A stretch of 64,000 nucleotides of DNA from Archangium gephyra (GCF_001027285.1 NZ_CP011509.1:10750501-10814500), one strand, 5' to 3'; counted from the stretch's first letter, positions 50,599 through 60,626 are shown. Translations and numbers: made by a program. The notes: a model not told the origin generated them from the letters alone.

Positions 50599-53500
50599 AT
50601 GAAGACGGGGCTGGGTGGTGGGCGGATCATCGGGCTGTCGCTGCTCGCGGCGCTATTGGCCGCATGCCACGAGCCGGGGAATACCCGCTCGGTGATGGCC
50701 ACGGCGGCAGTGGACTCGGACGCACTCGACTTCGGCGAGGTGCCAGTCGGGCAATGGCGCGAGAAGGTCGTGCGCATACGCAACGTGGGCTACGTGCCCT
50801 TCCGAGCGTTGGAGGCGCTGGGGCTGGAGGGCAACCCCGCGTACCAGGTCTCCTTCGAGGGGGAAGGCCGGGTGGAGCCGGGCGCCGAGAAGCTGGTGCG
50901 CGTGCGCTTCCACCCGCTGGCCGAGGGTCCCGTGGAGGAGCGGGTGCACGTCACCACGGACGCCAACTCGGGCCGGGAGCACACGGTGCGGGTGATGGGA
51001 CAGGGCGCTCCCCTGCCCATCGACATCCAGCCGCCCGTGCTGGACTTCGAGACGCTCGAGGTGGACAGCGAGCGCACGCTGCGGCTCACCATCACCAATC
51101 CGGTGGATCTGCCGCTCATCGTGACGGTGAAGGGCGCGGCGGCGGACGCGTTCCGCACGGACACCATCACCGTGCCGCCGCTCAGCACGCACCAGGTGGA
51201 GACGCGCTACCTGCCCACGGAGCTCGGGGACATGCGCGCGCTGGTGGAGGTGAGGCCCTGCGCCACCTGCACTCCGTCCACAGCGGAGCTGGCGGGCCGC
51301 TCGGTGGCCAACGCCTTCGTCTTCGAGCCCTCGCCGGTGCCCTTCGACTTGATTCCCGTGCACGAGCGCACGCAGTCCTTCACGCGGGCGCGCAACATCA
51401 CCTGGCGGCCGGTCACCCTGCAGGAGCTGACCACCAATGACCGGGCCTTCACGCCCATGGCCTCCCTGCGCGCCACGGAGGTGAAGCCGGGCGAGGTGGT
51501 GAAGCTCCCCATGGAGTTCGCGGCGCGCACCTCCGGGCCCACCAAGGCCATGCTGACGGTGGGCTACGAGTCAGACAAGCCGCGCCAGGCGCAGGTGGTG
51601 CTGGATGCGAGCGGCGGCCGGCCCCGGCTGGCGGTGGCCCCGCTGGCGCTGGACTTCGGCGAGCTGCCCGTGGGCGGCAAGGTGGGCAAGACGATCCGCC
51701 TGACCAACGGCGGCACCACCGGCAACCTGTACTTCCAGGGGGTGCGGGGCACCGGCGCCGCGGCTCACTTCTCGGTGGACGTGCCCCTGCGCGGCAAGAC
51801 GCCCCTGCCCTGGACGGCGGGCACCGCCTGGCCGGCGCTGGGCGCGGACAACCTCCCCATCGCGCCGGGCGCGGATGCGCTGGACCTGACGGTGTACTTC
51901 GAGCCCACGGGCGAGGGGCCCTGGACGGCCACGCTGGTGCTCGTCTCGGACGATCTGATCAACCCCGAGCGGGAGATCGTCCTCACCGGCCGTGCGCGGA
52001 GCACGGGCCCCTGTGTCTTCGAGCTGCACCCGCAGCCGATGCTGGACTTCGGCAACGTGGAGCCGGGCCGGGGCGCCGTGCTGGGCTTCTACTTCCGCAA
52101 CCCGGGCCGCGAGGAGTGCGCGGTGAAGGACATCCACATCTCCAATGACGGCGGAGGTGCCTTCTTCATGCCCGGCGGCAAGCTCGCGGGCGGCGTGGTG
52201 CCGTACGACTCGGCCTTCAGCGCGATGATCGCCTTCCGGCCCCCGGCGCCGGGCCAGTTCCAGGGCGAGCTGAAGCTGACGGTGAACAACCCCACGACGC
52301 CCACGGTGACGCTGCCCCTCCGCGGCGTGTCGCAGGCGAGCTGTCTGGTGGCGGCGCCGTCCTTCGTGGACTTCGGGCCCATCCGTTATGACTGCCCGGC
52401 GATGCCCCGGCGCACGTTCATCTCCAACCAGTGTGCCGCGCCCGTCGTCATGACGGATGCGCACCTGGGCGCGGGCACCAGTCCCCAGTTCCATCAGGTG
52501 ACGCCGCTGGCCCTGCCGCGCATGCTGGCGCCCGGCGAGGGCGTGGAGGTGGAGTTCACCTACGCGCGCAACGTGCATGGCCAGCACTACACGCCCTTCT
52601 TCGCGTCGGCCGAGAGCGAGACGGCGCCGCTGCTCGTCCCGCTGCTGGCGGAGACGAACCACGAGGGCCTGCAACTGGACCGCTTCATCCAGGGCACGGA
52701 CAGCCAGCTGGACGTCCTCTTCGTGGTGTCCAACACCACCACCATGGACACCTTCCAGGCGCGGCTGAAGGCGGCCCTGCCCGGGTGGATCGAGCGCGCG
52801 CGGACGGAAGGCGTGGACCTGCGCCTGGGCGTCACCAGCACGGGCCTGGGTGCCCGGGCCAGCGTGTGCGGCGGCCCGGCGGCGGGTGGCGAGGCCGGAC
52901 GGCTCTCTCCGGTGGATGGCCGGCGCTCCCGGGCCATCTCCAGCACCGCGGCCACGGCGGCCGAGACGGTGGGGGCCAACATCGACGACCTGGGGCTGTG
53001 CCACAACCTGGTGCAGGGCCTGGAGACGATGCGCCAGGCGCTGTCCTCGCCCCTGGCCACCAGCGCGGATGATCCGCGCACCCCGCTGCCCAACGACGGC
53101 AACCAGGGCTTCATCCGCTCCACGGCCCGGCTCGCGGTGGTGGTGGTGTCCGACGAGGACGACCACTCGGGCTTCGATCCGGAGAGCTACGTGCAGTTCC
53201 TCCAGGCCGTGAAGGGCACGGGCATGGCGCACCGCACCCAGCTCTACGCGCTGGTGCCCACCGACTCGCGCTGCACCACCGCGGGCGGGCCCGGGCCGCG
53301 CTTCTCCAGCGTGGCCCAGCGCACCGGCGGCGCGGTGGCCTCCATCTGCACCGGCGACTACGGCCCCTTCCTGGACAAGCTGCTCCAGCGCGCGGGCGAG
53401 CCCCAGGCGGACTTCTCCCTGAGCGCCACGCCCAACGGCACGGCGGAGATGTCCGTGCGCGTCCAGGGCCGGCGGCTGCCCGAGGACCAGTGGACCTATG

Positions 53501-53616
53501 ATCCGGCGCGCAACGCCGTCGTCTTCCGCTCCATCGCGGTGCCCACGCCGGGACAGATGATCGAGGTCCGCTACCGCAGCGCCTGCGTGGTCACCCCCGC
53601 GGCCCCCGCCCCCTGA
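50599..53616 (+). CDS. Very large choice-of-anchor/ASPM-type (MSP-like repeat) lipoprotein
   Basis: 1005 aa from ATG 50599. Lipoprotein signal (SLLAALLAAC). Tandem immunoglobulin-like domains of the ASH/ASPM (choice-of-anchor D) type, about six, each starting LDFGEVPVGQ-like (DALDFGEVPVGQWREKVVRI; LDFGELPVGGKVGKTIRLTN; LDFGNVEPGRGAVLGFYFRN; VDFGPIRYDCPAMPRRTFIS). The C-terminal part (about 700-920) has a VWA-like region (GTDSQLDVLFVVSNTTTMDT, LAVVVVSDEDDHSG). It is probably a cell-surface adhesive stalk with a VWA-like tip. Partners are unknown. The kinase gene follows after about 70 nt. Confidence 0.85.
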   Translation: MKTGLGGGRIIGLSLLAALLAACHEPGNTRSVMATAAVDSDALDFGEVPVGQWREKVVRIRNVGYVPFRALEALGLEGNPAYQVSFEGEGRVEPGAEKLVRVRFHPLAEGPVEERVHVTTDANSGREHTVRVMGQGAPLPIDIQPPVLDFETLEVDSERTLRLTITNPVDLPLIVTVKGAAADAFRTDTITVPPLSTHQVETRYLPTELGDMRALVEVRPCATCTPSTAELAGRSVANAFVFEPSPVPFDLIPVHERTQSFTRARNITWRPVTLQELTTNDRAFTPMASLRATEVKPGEVVKLPMEFAARTSGPTKAMLTVGYESDKPRQAQVVLDASGGRPRLAVAPLALDFGELPVGGKVGKTIRLTNGGTTGNLYFQGVRGTGAAAHFSVDVPLRGKTPLPWTAGTAWPALGADNLPIAPGADALDLTVYFEPTGEGPWTATLVLVSDDLINPEREIVLTGRARSTGPCVFELHPQPMLDFGNVEPGRGAVLGFYFRNPGREECAVKDIHISNDGGGAFFMPGGKLAGGVVPYDSAFSAMIAFRPPAPGQFQGELKLTVNNPTTPTVTLPLRGVSQASCLVAAPSFVDFGPIRYDCPAMPRRTFISNQCAAPVVMTDAHLGAGTSPQFHQVTPLALPRMLAPGEGVEVEFTYARNVHGQHYTPFFASAESETAPLLVPLLAETNHEGLQLDRFIQGTDSQLDVLFVVSNTTTMDTFQARLKAALPGWIERARTEGVDLRLGVTSTGLGARASVCGGPAAGGEAGRLSPVDGRRSRAISSTAATAAETVGANIDDLGLCHNLVQGLETMRQALSSPLATSADDPRTPLPNDGNQGFIRSTARLAVVVVSDEDDHSGFDPESYVQFLQAVKGTGMAHRTQLYALVPTDSRCTTAGGPGPRFSSVAQRTGGAVASICTGDYGPFLDKLLQRAGEPQADFSLSATPNGTAEMSVRVQGRRLPEDQWTYDPARNAVVFRSIAVPTPGQMIEVRYRSACVVTPAAPAP

Positions 53617-53688
53617 GGGAAGCCGGGGGACTTGTGGGGATCCCGTCAAGCACGCGGGGTCCCTTCCGCTCGTGGCCTCGGGGGGGCT

Positions 53689-54852
53689 ATGGTGGGGTCC
53701 CCCGTGGAAACCTTCGGCCGTTACGAGCTGCTCCGAAAACTGGCGACTGGCGGAATGGGCCAGGTGTTCCTGGCCCGGCAGAAGGGGCCCGTGGGCTTCC
53801 AGAAGCTGCTCGTCGTCAAGCGGCTGCTGCCCCACCTGTCCGAGGACACGGACTTCATCAAGATGTTCCTGGATGAGGCCCGCATCGCCGGCATCCTCAA
53901 CCACCCCAACATCGCGCAAATCTACGAGCTGGGGGACGTGGACGGCGTGCTGTACATCGCCATGGAGTACGTCCACGGCGAGGCCGTCAGCCAGGTGAAC
54001 GCCCGCGCCAACCACCGCAAGGGCGGGCTGCCCCTGGGGCTCAAGTGCCGCATCATCGCGGACGCCGCCGCGGGGCTGGACCATGCGCACCAGGCGCGCT
54101 CGCCCTCGGGCCGCAAGCTGGGGCTGATCCACCGGGACGTGTCCCCGCAGAACGTGCTCGTGGGCTTCAACGGCAACGTGAAGCTGATCGACTTCGGCGT
54201 GGCCAAGGTGTCCGTGAAGCTGAGCCACACGGTGGTGGGCACCATCAAGGGCAAGCACGCGTACATGTCCCCGGAGCAGGCTCGCGACGAGGAGCTCGAC
54301 GCGCGCTCGGACGTGTACGGCCTGGGCATCGTCTTCTACGAGCTGCTCACCAGCCAGCGGCTCTTCAAGCGCGAGTCGGACCTGGCCACCCTCAAGGCCG
54401 TGGTCGGCGCCAAGGTGATTCCGCCCTCCGAGGCCGTGCCCGGCGTGCCCAAGTCGCTGGACGCCGTGGTGATGAAGGCGCTGGCCCGCAAGCGCGAGGA
54501 GCGCTTCCAGAGCGCCGGGGAGTTCCAGCTCGCGCTCGAGGACTTCCTGCTCGCCGAGCGGCTCCCGGGCACACCCGCCCACCTCACCGCCTTCATGAAG
54601 GAGTTGTTCTCCTCGGAGCTCGAGGAGGAGCGCTTCGCCAGCGAGCCCACCGTCATCCAGTACGATCCCCGGCTGGCGCGGGAGATCAGCTCGCCCTCCT
54701 CGACCAAGGTGGCACCCGCGCAGGCTCCGGCACCGCAGGCGAAGCAGGCCCGTCCCGCCGGCGCCACGCCTCCCAAGGGCCGGGCGCAGGCGTCCGCCAC
54801 CCGGCGTCCCACCGCACCCCGCGGGGATGGCGAGGAGACGGAGGAGTCGTAG
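53689..54852 (+). CDS. Hanks-type serine/threonine protein kinase
   Basis: 387 aa from ATG 53689. Kinase subdomains: LLRKLATGGMGQVFLARQKG (glycine loop), VVKRLL (Lys), HRDVSPQNVLVGFNGNVKLI (catalytic loop), DFGVAKV and GKHAYMSPEQARD, up to about residue 290. The C-terminal 90 residues are Ala/Pro/Lys-rich without a membrane helix, so it is a soluble kinase. Hanks-type kinases are numerous in myxobacteria and control development and cell-envelope functions; the target is unknown. Confidence 0.95.
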   Translation: MVGSPVETFGRYELLRKLATGGMGQVFLARQKGPVGFQKLLVVKRLLPHLSEDTDFIKMFLDEARIAGILNHPNIAQIYELGDVDGVLYIAMEYVHGEAVSQVNARANHRKGGLPLGLKCRIIADAAAGLDHAHQARSPSGRKLGLIHRDVSPQNVLVGFNGNVKLIDFGVAKVSVKLSHTVVGTIKGKHAYMSPEQARDEELDARSDVYGLGIVFYELLTSQRLFKRESDLATLKAVVGAKVIPPSEAVPGVPKSLDAVVMKALARKREERFQSAGEFQLALEDFLLAERLPGTPAHLTAFMKELFSSELEEERFASEPTVIQYDPRLAREISSPSSTKVAPAQAPAPQAKQARPAGATPPKGRAQASATRRPTAPRGDGEETEES

Positions 54853-55033
54853 GCCCTCCCCGGTGCTCTCGCGGGCAGGCGGACAGGCGTCTCGCGTGAA
54901 GACCGATGGACATTCCGTGGGTCCAGAGGCAACCTCAGAGGAAAGATGGACCGGGGTGACGTGACACGTCAGACCGGGGTGCTAGACCGGCTCCATGGAC
55001 ACGGAGACGGGCGTCGAGGGTCAGAGGGAAGTC

Positions 55034-55582
55034 ATGGGACGTGAACGCGCCACCTACGCCGACCTGGAGGCACTCCCGGATCATGTGGTGGGGGAGCTCA
55101 TCGACGGAGAGCTGTACGCCAGTCCCCGGCCCGCGAGTCCGCATGCCATGGCTTCCTCCGTATTGGGGATGAAATTGGGAGGGGCATTCCATCGAGGGGG
55201 CCCCGACGGGTGGATCCTCCTGGATGAACCGGAGCTGCATCTGGGGGAGGACGTGCTGGTGCCGGACATTGCCGGCTGGCGCAGGGAGCGGATGCCGCAG
55301 ATGCCACGCACCGTGGGCTTCACACTCGCGCCGGACTGGGTGTGTGAGGTGCTCTCCCCCTCCACGTCCAAGCTGGACCGGAAGGCCAAGCTCCCCGTGT
55401 ACGCACGCGAGGGCGTGCGGCACGTGTGGTTCCTGGATCCGGACACACGCACGCTGGAGGTCCTCCGGCTGGACGGAGCGAACTATTCACCGCTGGCCAC
55501 TCACACCGGCACGGCCCGGGTGCGCGCCGAGCCCTTCGAGACACTGGAGCTGGAGCTCGCCGCCCTCTGGGACGAGGCGTAG
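55034..55582 (+). CDS. Uma2-family PD-(D/E)XK-type protein
   Basis: 182 aa from ATG 55034, preceded by agagggaagtc; the frame also has an ATG at 54995 with a weaker site. Uma2 motifs: DHVVGELIDGELYASPRPAS, LVPDIAGWRRERMPQMP, WVCEVLSPSTSKLDRKAKLP, YAREGVRHVWFLDPDTRTLE, including the ExLSPST and D...KxxxY core of the PD-(D/E)XK fold. The family is linked to restriction-like nucleases but mostly uncharacterised. Preceded by 180 nt without a gene. Confidence 0.88.
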   Translation: MGRERATYADLEALPDHVVGELIDGELYASPRPASPHAMASSVLGMKLGGAFHRGGPDGWILLDEPELHLGEDVLVPDIAGWRRERMPQMPRTVGFTLAPDWVCEVLSPSTSKLDRKAKLPVYAREGVRHVWFLDPDTRTLEVLRLDGANYSPLATHTGTARVRAEPFETLELELAALWDEA

Positions 55583-55636
55583 CCGCGCGCCAGGAATAGG
55601 GGTGACAGACCCGGTCCGGAGGAGCACCCTTCCGCC

Positions 55637-56908
55637 ATGGCGAACACCCATCCCGGGACGAGCAGCTCCGACCACCCCATCGCCTACCTCTCGGACGTGG
55701 AGGGCATCTGGGAGAAGCTGGACAGCTTCTGCCAGGACAACCCGCACGTGCACCTCGAGGCCGGGGAGCGGTTGGTGGTGCGTCCCGGCGCCACCTTCAT
55801 CTACGGGGGAGACGCCGTGGACCGGGGGCCGGATGGGCTCCGCGTCGTGCGCACGCTGCTGGAGGCCCGGCGGCGGCAGCCCTCCCAGGTGGTGCTGCTG
55901 GCGGGCAACCGGGACATCAACAAGCTGCGCCTGCTGCGCGAGCTGAACGGCCACCCCCTCCCGAAAACCCCCGCCGACGTGCGGGCCTCCCCCCGGCCGG
56001 TGCTGCTGCGGTGGATCTTCGACCACACCATGGGCGCGCGCGGCGCCTTCGAGTTCCGCCGGGAAGAGCTGGAGCGCACCGGCACGCCCGTGAGCGAGGA
56101 GGACGTGGTGGACAGCTTCCTCGAGGACGTCCGCCCCGGGGGGCCCATGCGCGACTACCTCTCCGCCTGCCAGCTCGCCCACCGCATTGGCAACACGCTC
56201 TTCGTCCACGGCGGCGTGCACGAGCGCAGCCTCGGGGTGGTGCCCACGGGCGAGCACGTGGAGGGCGTGGACGCCTGGGTGGAGGTCATCAACCGCTGGT
56301 ACCGCGAGCAGCTCTCGGCCTTCCGCGAGGAGCGCTTCGAGCCAGACGGCACCCCGGCCTGGGAGCCCCTCATCGCCTACCAGGCCCCCACGCCCGGCGA
56401 GCGCATCAACCTCGGCAGCGTGGTGTACGGACGCATGGCCGACACCCTCAACCACCCCGGGCTGCCCTCCCCCGCCCTCATCGAGACCCTCGCCCGCTCG
56501 GGCATCCACCGCGTGGTGGTGGGCCACACGCCGAGCGGCGACTGTCCCTCGGTGCTGCGCGAGGAGTCCTTCGAGCTCATCCTCGCGGACAACTCCTACG
56601 GCCGCGTCGAGGGGGCCTCGCGCGTCTTCCTCCGCGACGACAGCATCTACGTGGAGGGCCAGGTGAAGCTGGATGACGGACGGCTGGAGCGGCTCCGCTT
56701 CCAGCTCGCGCTCGGCGACACCGCGAGCCCCATCGGCCGGCAGCTGCTCGACACCGGGCAGCTGGTGAAGGGGCCGCTCGAGAGCGGGGACTGGCTGCTG
56801 TTCCGCGCGCTGCCGCGGTTCCAGGTCGAGCAGCTGCCCGTGGCCCCGAGCGCACTCGAGGGCCGGGCACTGGGCCCCGTGCGGGCGGCGGCTCAGCGGC
56901 AGGTGTAG
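55637..56908 (+). CDS. Metallophosphoesterase (PPP-type Ser/Thr phosphatase-like)
   Basis: 423 aa. Calcineurin-like metal motifs: AYLSDVEG (Asp), YGGDAVDRGPDGLRVVRTLL (GDxxDRG), VLLAGNRDIN (GNRD), FVHGGVHERSLG and VVGHTPSGD (GH). The overall pattern fits PPP-family phosphatases, with an insertion between GNRD and HGGVH. It may counter kinase signalling, although it does not lie beside the kinase gene. It overlaps the convergent beta-propeller gene by 16 nt at its 3' end. Confidence 0.9.
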   Translation: MANTHPGTSSSDHPIAYLSDVEGIWEKLDSFCQDNPHVHLEAGERLVVRPGATFIYGGDAVDRGPDGLRVVRTLLEARRRQPSQVVLLAGNRDINKLRLLRELNGHPLPKTPADVRASPRPVLLRWIFDHTMGARGAFEFRREELERTGTPVSEEDVVDSFLEDVRPGGPMRDYLSACQLAHRIGNTLFVHGGVHERSLGVVPTGEHVEGVDAWVEVINRWYREQLSAFREERFEPDGTPAWEPLIAYQAPTPGERINLGSVVYGRMADTLNHPGLPSPALIETLARSGIHRVVVGHTPSGDCPSVLREESFELILADNSYGRVEGASRVFLRDDSIYVEGQVKLDDGRLERLRFQLALGDTASPIGRQLLDTGQLVKGPLESGDWLLFRALPRFQVEQLPVAPSALEGRALGPVRAAAQRQV

Positions 56909-58002
56909 CGCTGCAGCGTCGTGCCCTCGGGCGTGCGGACGGAGTAGAGGACGCCGCCGCTGTCGGGCACGGCGAAGTCCCGGAAGGTCTCCTCGGGCAT
57001 GGCATTGGAGGGCAGATCCGCCGTGCCCAGCGGTGCGCCATCCAGAGGATCCAGGCACAGCAGGCGCACCCAGTGCTTGGGGCGCACCTCCTCGGGCGGG
57101 TGAGGCTCCTCGCCCGACACGGCCACGTAGATGACGCCGGAGGCATCCGAGTCCAGCATCATGAGGGTGAGCACCGGCAGGGGGAGCGAGTACTCGCGGG
57201 AGAAGCGGTGCTGGCGCGAGTCACGGTCGACGGCGTGCACGTACACCTTGCGGGAGCCCCGGGGTCCGAGGTTGGCGGACAGGAAGGACTTCCCATCGCG
57301 GGAGGGACGGCCCGGGAGCTGGGGACGCTCGGTGTCGGAGGTGCCATCGAGGCCCCCCACGCGGATGAGCGGGCCGTGCTCGGCCTCCACGTAGACGGAG
57401 TCCCCCTCCACGAAGAGGCCGGTGCTCAAGCCGCCCTGCGCCAGCCCCTTGCCCTCCAGGGCCAGGTTGCCCATGGGCCTGCCCGTGGCGTCATGCAGGG
57501 CAATGGTCTTGTCGGCGAGCCGGTCGAGCACGGCGATGGTGCCATCCTTCGCGATGGCCACGTCCTGGGCGGACTGGACGGTGAGCGGAATGGTGTCGAG
57601 CGCCTTGCCATCCGGCCCCAGCCGCACGAGGCGGCCGTTGACCTGGTCGAGCACCACCACGTTGCCCAGACGGTCGAAGGTGAGGGACATGGGCGCGGTG
57701 GGGTTGCCCTCGGTGGGACGATCCCTGCCGAGCTGGTCCTCGCCGCTGCCCCAACCGTAGGAGCCGAAGACTCCGGCCGGCCTGGGCTCCGCGCGGGCCT
57801 TGCCCGGGTCCACCTTCGCCACGCCACTCCGGAGCCCGGAGGCAGGCTGTCCCGGTGTGCCCGATCCCTGCGCGGAGGACTCCGAGGACTCCGCCCCGGA
57901 GCTCGCGGGGGCACGGGCGCTCCGGTACATGAGCGCCACTCCGAGCAGCAGGGCCAGGAGGGCTCCCGCGGTGACGCGTCCGATGCGTTTGCCTGCCTTC
58001 AT
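56893..58002 (-). CDS. Membrane-anchored NHL/beta-propeller protein
   Basis: 369 aa. An N-terminal signal-anchor (VTAGALLALLLGVALMYRSA) is followed by a Ser/Ala/Gly-rich linker and a beta-propeller with NHL-like blades: SLTFDRLGNVVVLDQVNGRL, DVAIAKDGTIAVLDRLADKT, LFVEGDSVYVEAEHGPLIRV, YVHAVDRDSRQHRFSREYSL. It probably faces the periplasm. It is cotranscribed or convergent-overlapping with its neighbours: its 3' end overlaps the phosphatase by 16 nt, and it starts 33 nt after the stop of the lytic-transglycosylase-like gene on the same strand. Confidence 0.82.
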   Translation of the reverse strand: MKAGKRIGRVTAGALLALLLGVALMYRSARAPASSGAESSESSAQGSGTPGQPASGLRSGVAKVDPGKARAEPRPAGVFGSYGWGSGEDQLGRDRPTEGNPTAPMSLTFDRLGNVVVLDQVNGRLVRLGPDGKALDTIPLTVQSAQDVAIAKDGTIAVLDRLADKTIALHDATGRPMGNLALEGKGLAQGGLSTGLFVEGDSVYVEAEHGPLIRVGGLDGTSDTERPQLPGRPSRDGKSFLSANLGPRGSRKVYVHAVDRDSRQHRFSREYSLPLPVLTLMMLDSDASGVIYVAVSGEEPHPPEEVRPKHWVRLLCLDPLDGAPLGTADLPSNAMPEETFRDFAVPDSGGVLYSVRTPEGTTLQRYTCR

Positions 58003-58035
58003 GTCGATGTTCCTCCAACGAGAAAGCGGAGCGCT

Positions 58036-58896
58036 CTACAGGTCGAAGACCCAGCGGTGGTCGGTGCCGGTGACGCCCAGGGCCGAGGCGGAGTGCAGCA
58101 GGAAGGTCTTGAAGCCGTCGGCGCCGTTGAGGACGTGGATCTCCGTCTTGCCGCTGGCGGTGGCCGCCTTGTTGGTGGCGTAGAGGTCCGGACGGCCATC
58201 CCCGTTGTAGTCCGCCACGGAGAAGTACCAGCGGCCATCGGTGCCGGTGAGGCCCAAGGCGGTGCTGGAGTGCAGGATGTAGGTGGCGAAGTTGTCGGCG
58301 CCGTTGAGGACATGGACCTCGGTAGTGCCGCTGCCGGTGGCAGCCTTGCTGATGACCCACAGGTCGAGCTTGCCGTCGTTGTTGAAGTCGGCCAGGTCGA
58401 GCATCTGGCTGTTGTCGGTGCCGATGTTGGCGCTGCCGGACACGGCATGCAGCAGGAAGGTCTTGAAGTTGTCGGCGCCGTTGAGGACGTGCACGTCCGT
58501 CTTGCCGTTGGCGTTCTTGTTGACGGCGTACAGGTCCTTGCGGCCATCGCCGTTGTAGTCACCCACCAGGAAGACCCACGTCAGGTCGGTCCCGGTGTTG
58601 TGCAGACCCGTGGCCGCGTGCAACAGGAAGCTCTGGAAGTTGGTGGCGCCATCGAGGATGTGCACGTCCGTCTGGACGGCGTTCTTGGCGATGGCCCACA
58701 GGTCCTGCTTGCCATCGTTGTTGTAGTCGCCCATGCGGAACATCCACGAGCCGTCGGTGCCCGTCTCGTGCAGGGCCGTGCCCGTCTCGTAGATGAAGGA
58801 CTGGTAGTTGGTGGCACGGTTGAGCACGTGCACCTCCGTGGTCCCCGTCCCCGTCGCGGCCCTCATCACCGCGTACACGTTTCCGTCTCCCCCGCT
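58036..58896. repeat. FG-GAP cassette, copy 1
   Basis: 861 bp shared with 59766-60626 at a constant offset of 1730 bp. I find only about seven base differences (for example positions 58089, 58309 and 58650 region, and the edge at 58860-58896), so identity is above 99%. The junction at the 5' side of the coding strand is abrupt. Confidence 0.9.
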
Positions 58897-59625
58897 GTTC
58901 GACGAGTACCAGTAGGCGGTGCCGAAGAGGTTGAGCAGTTCCGTGACGCCCTGACGGTAATCCTCGCGCCGCTGGTTGTGGGCGCTGCAACCCGTGGGAG
59001 TGCAGCCGTTGTAGCACCAGGCCATCGTGGTCAGGAACGTCTCGAACTCGGTGGTGCCGGGCTTCGCCTTGTTGAGGTAGGCGATGGCGGCCGCGTCGCT
59101 GGTGATGAAGTCGCGCGTGTTGGGGCAGGCCTTCATCTTGGCGATGATGGTGTCGATGCCCTTGGAGGCGTTGCCGCTGACAGAGAGGATGCCGCTGCCA
59201 TAGGAGGCGAGCGTCTGGGAGTAGGTACCCGAGTCGAACTGGAACATGCCCAGGCCCCCCTGCTGGAGGGAGCAGGCACCATCGCCAGAGCCAGCGATGA
59301 CGGGTCCACCCCCGCAGTCGGCGGAGCTGGGGCCCTGGCAGGCCCAGGTAGCCTCGGACCAGCACTGGGCCATGCCCGTCTCGTGGTTGGCGACGCCCGC
59401 GTAGACGACGGGGTTGGTGATGCCGCGGGGGGCGGCGACGGACTTGACGACGTCGGAGCGGGAGCGCTTCTGGGCGGCGGTGAGCAGGGACTCGATGGTG
59501 GAGGCCTCACCGTTCCCGGTGGTGGGCTCCACGGCGGGATCGAACTCGGCGGGACCACAGCCCGCGAGGAGGGCCAGGGCCACGCCTCCAAACTTCATGG
59601 CGAACGTCTTCGACAGCAGCTTCAT
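58036..59625 (-). CDS. Secreted lysozyme-like (lytic transglycosylase-type) protein with FG-GAP/VCBS repeats
   Basis: 529 aa. Lipoprotein signal with lipobox LALLAGC. Residues about 70-235 look like a lysozyme/transglycosylase-like fold: VYAGVANHETGMAQCWSEAT (candidate catalytic Glu82) and GGLGMFQFDSGTY, with several cysteines. From about 244 a C-terminal array of six FG-GAP/VCBS-like repeats with Ca-binding DxNxDGxxD motifs (DYNNDGKQDLWAI; DYNGDGRKDLYAV; DFNNDGKLDLWVI). The repeat array is nearly identical to that of the next gene. It is probably an extracellular peptidoglycan-active protein. Confidence 0.82.
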   Translation of the reverse strand: MKLLSKTFAMKFGGVALALLAGCGPAEFDPAVEPTTGNGEASTIESLLTAAQKRSRSDVVKSVAAPRGITNPVVYAGVANHETGMAQCWSEATWACQGPSSADCGGGPVIAGSGDGACSLQQGGLGMFQFDSGTYSQTLASYGSGILSVSGNASKGIDTIIAKMKACPNTRDFITSDAAAIAYLNKAKPGTTEFETFLTTMAWCYNGCTPTGCSAHNQRREDYRQGVTELLNLFGTAYWYSSNSGGDGNVYAVMRAATGTGTTEVHVLNRATNYQSFIYETGTALHETGTDGSWMFRMGDYNNDGKQDLWAIAKNAVQTDVHILDGATNFQSFLLHAATGLHNTGTDLTWVFLVGDYNGDGRKDLYAVNKNANGKTDVHVLNGADNFKTFLLHAVSGSANIGTDNSQMLDLADFNNDGKLDLWVISKAATGSGTTEVHVLNGADNFATYILHSSTALGLTGTDGRWYFSVADYNGDGRPDLYATNKAATASGKTEIHVLNGADGFKTFLLHSASALGVTGTDHRWVFDL

Positions 59626-59765
59626 GGAGCAAACCTTTCGAGGGGAGAGCCGCGAGCCCGGAGCGGGCTCGGCGGCGGATGGCTCATCGCGGCGTCAGGC
59701 CACCCGAGGGCGCGGGAGGCGTCTCGCGACGACCTGCCCCGGCGCCCGCGGAGGAGACAGAGGGA

Positions 59766-60626
59766 CTACAGGTCGAAGACCCAGCGGTGGTCGGTGCCGG
59801 TGACGCCCAGGGCCGAGGTGGAGTGCAGCAGGAAGGTCTTGAAGCCGTCGGCGCCGTTGAGGACGTGGATCTCCGTCTTGCCGCTGGCGGTGGCCGCCTT
59901 GTTGGTGGCGTAGAGGTCCGGACGGCCATCCCCGTTGTAGTCCGCCACGGAGAAGTACCAGCGGCCATCGGTGCCGGTGAGGCCCAAGGCGGTGCTGGAG
60001 TGCAGGATGTAGGTGGCGAAGTTGTCGGCGCCGTTGAGGACGTGGACCTCGGTAGTGCCGCTGCCGGTGGCAGCCTTGCTGATGACCCACAGGTCGAGCT
60101 TGCCGTCGTTGTTGAAGTCGGCCAGGTCGAGCATCTGGCTGTTGTCGGTGCCGATGTTGGCGCTGCCGGACACGGCATGCAGCAGGAAGGTCTTGAAGTT
60201 GTCGGCGCCGTTGAGGACGTGCACGTCCGTCTTGCCGTTGGCGTTCTTGTTGACGGCGTACAGGTCCTTGCGGCCATCGCCGTTGTAGTCACCCACCAGG
60301 AAGACCCACGTCAGGTCGGTCCCGGTGTTGTGCAGACCCGTGGCCGCGTGCAACAGGAAGCTCTGGAAGTTGGTGGCGCCGTCGAGGATGTGCACGTCCG
60401 TCTGGACGGCGTTCTTGGCGATGGCCCACAGGTCCTGCTTGCCATCGTTGTTGTAGTCACCCATGCGGAACATCCACGAGCCGTCGGTGCCCGTCTCGTG
60501 CAGGGCCGTGCCCGTCTCGTAGATGAAGGACTGGTAGTTGGTGGCACGGTTGAGCACGTGCACCTCCGTGGTCCCCGTCCCCGTCGCGGCTCGCATCACC
60601 GCGTACACGTTTCCGTCTCCTCCGCT
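59766..60626. repeat. FG-GAP cassette, copy 2
   Basis: Second copy of the 861-bp cassette, encoding the C-terminal repeats of the NlpC/P60-like gene. The DNA beyond both ends differs completely from copy 1, marking a modular duplication or gene-conversion tract. Confidence 0.9.

Noticed and set aside
51571-54582. 1003-codon minus-strand ORF
   Set aside because: Antisense to the large lipoprotein and the kinase, both of which carry clear motifs; the minus frame is Arg/His/Gly-rich without any signature.
58036-60626. Composite transposon formed by the two 861-bp repeats
   Set aside because: Both copies lie wholly inside reading frames as protein modules, in direct orientation, with no transposase or terminal repeats.
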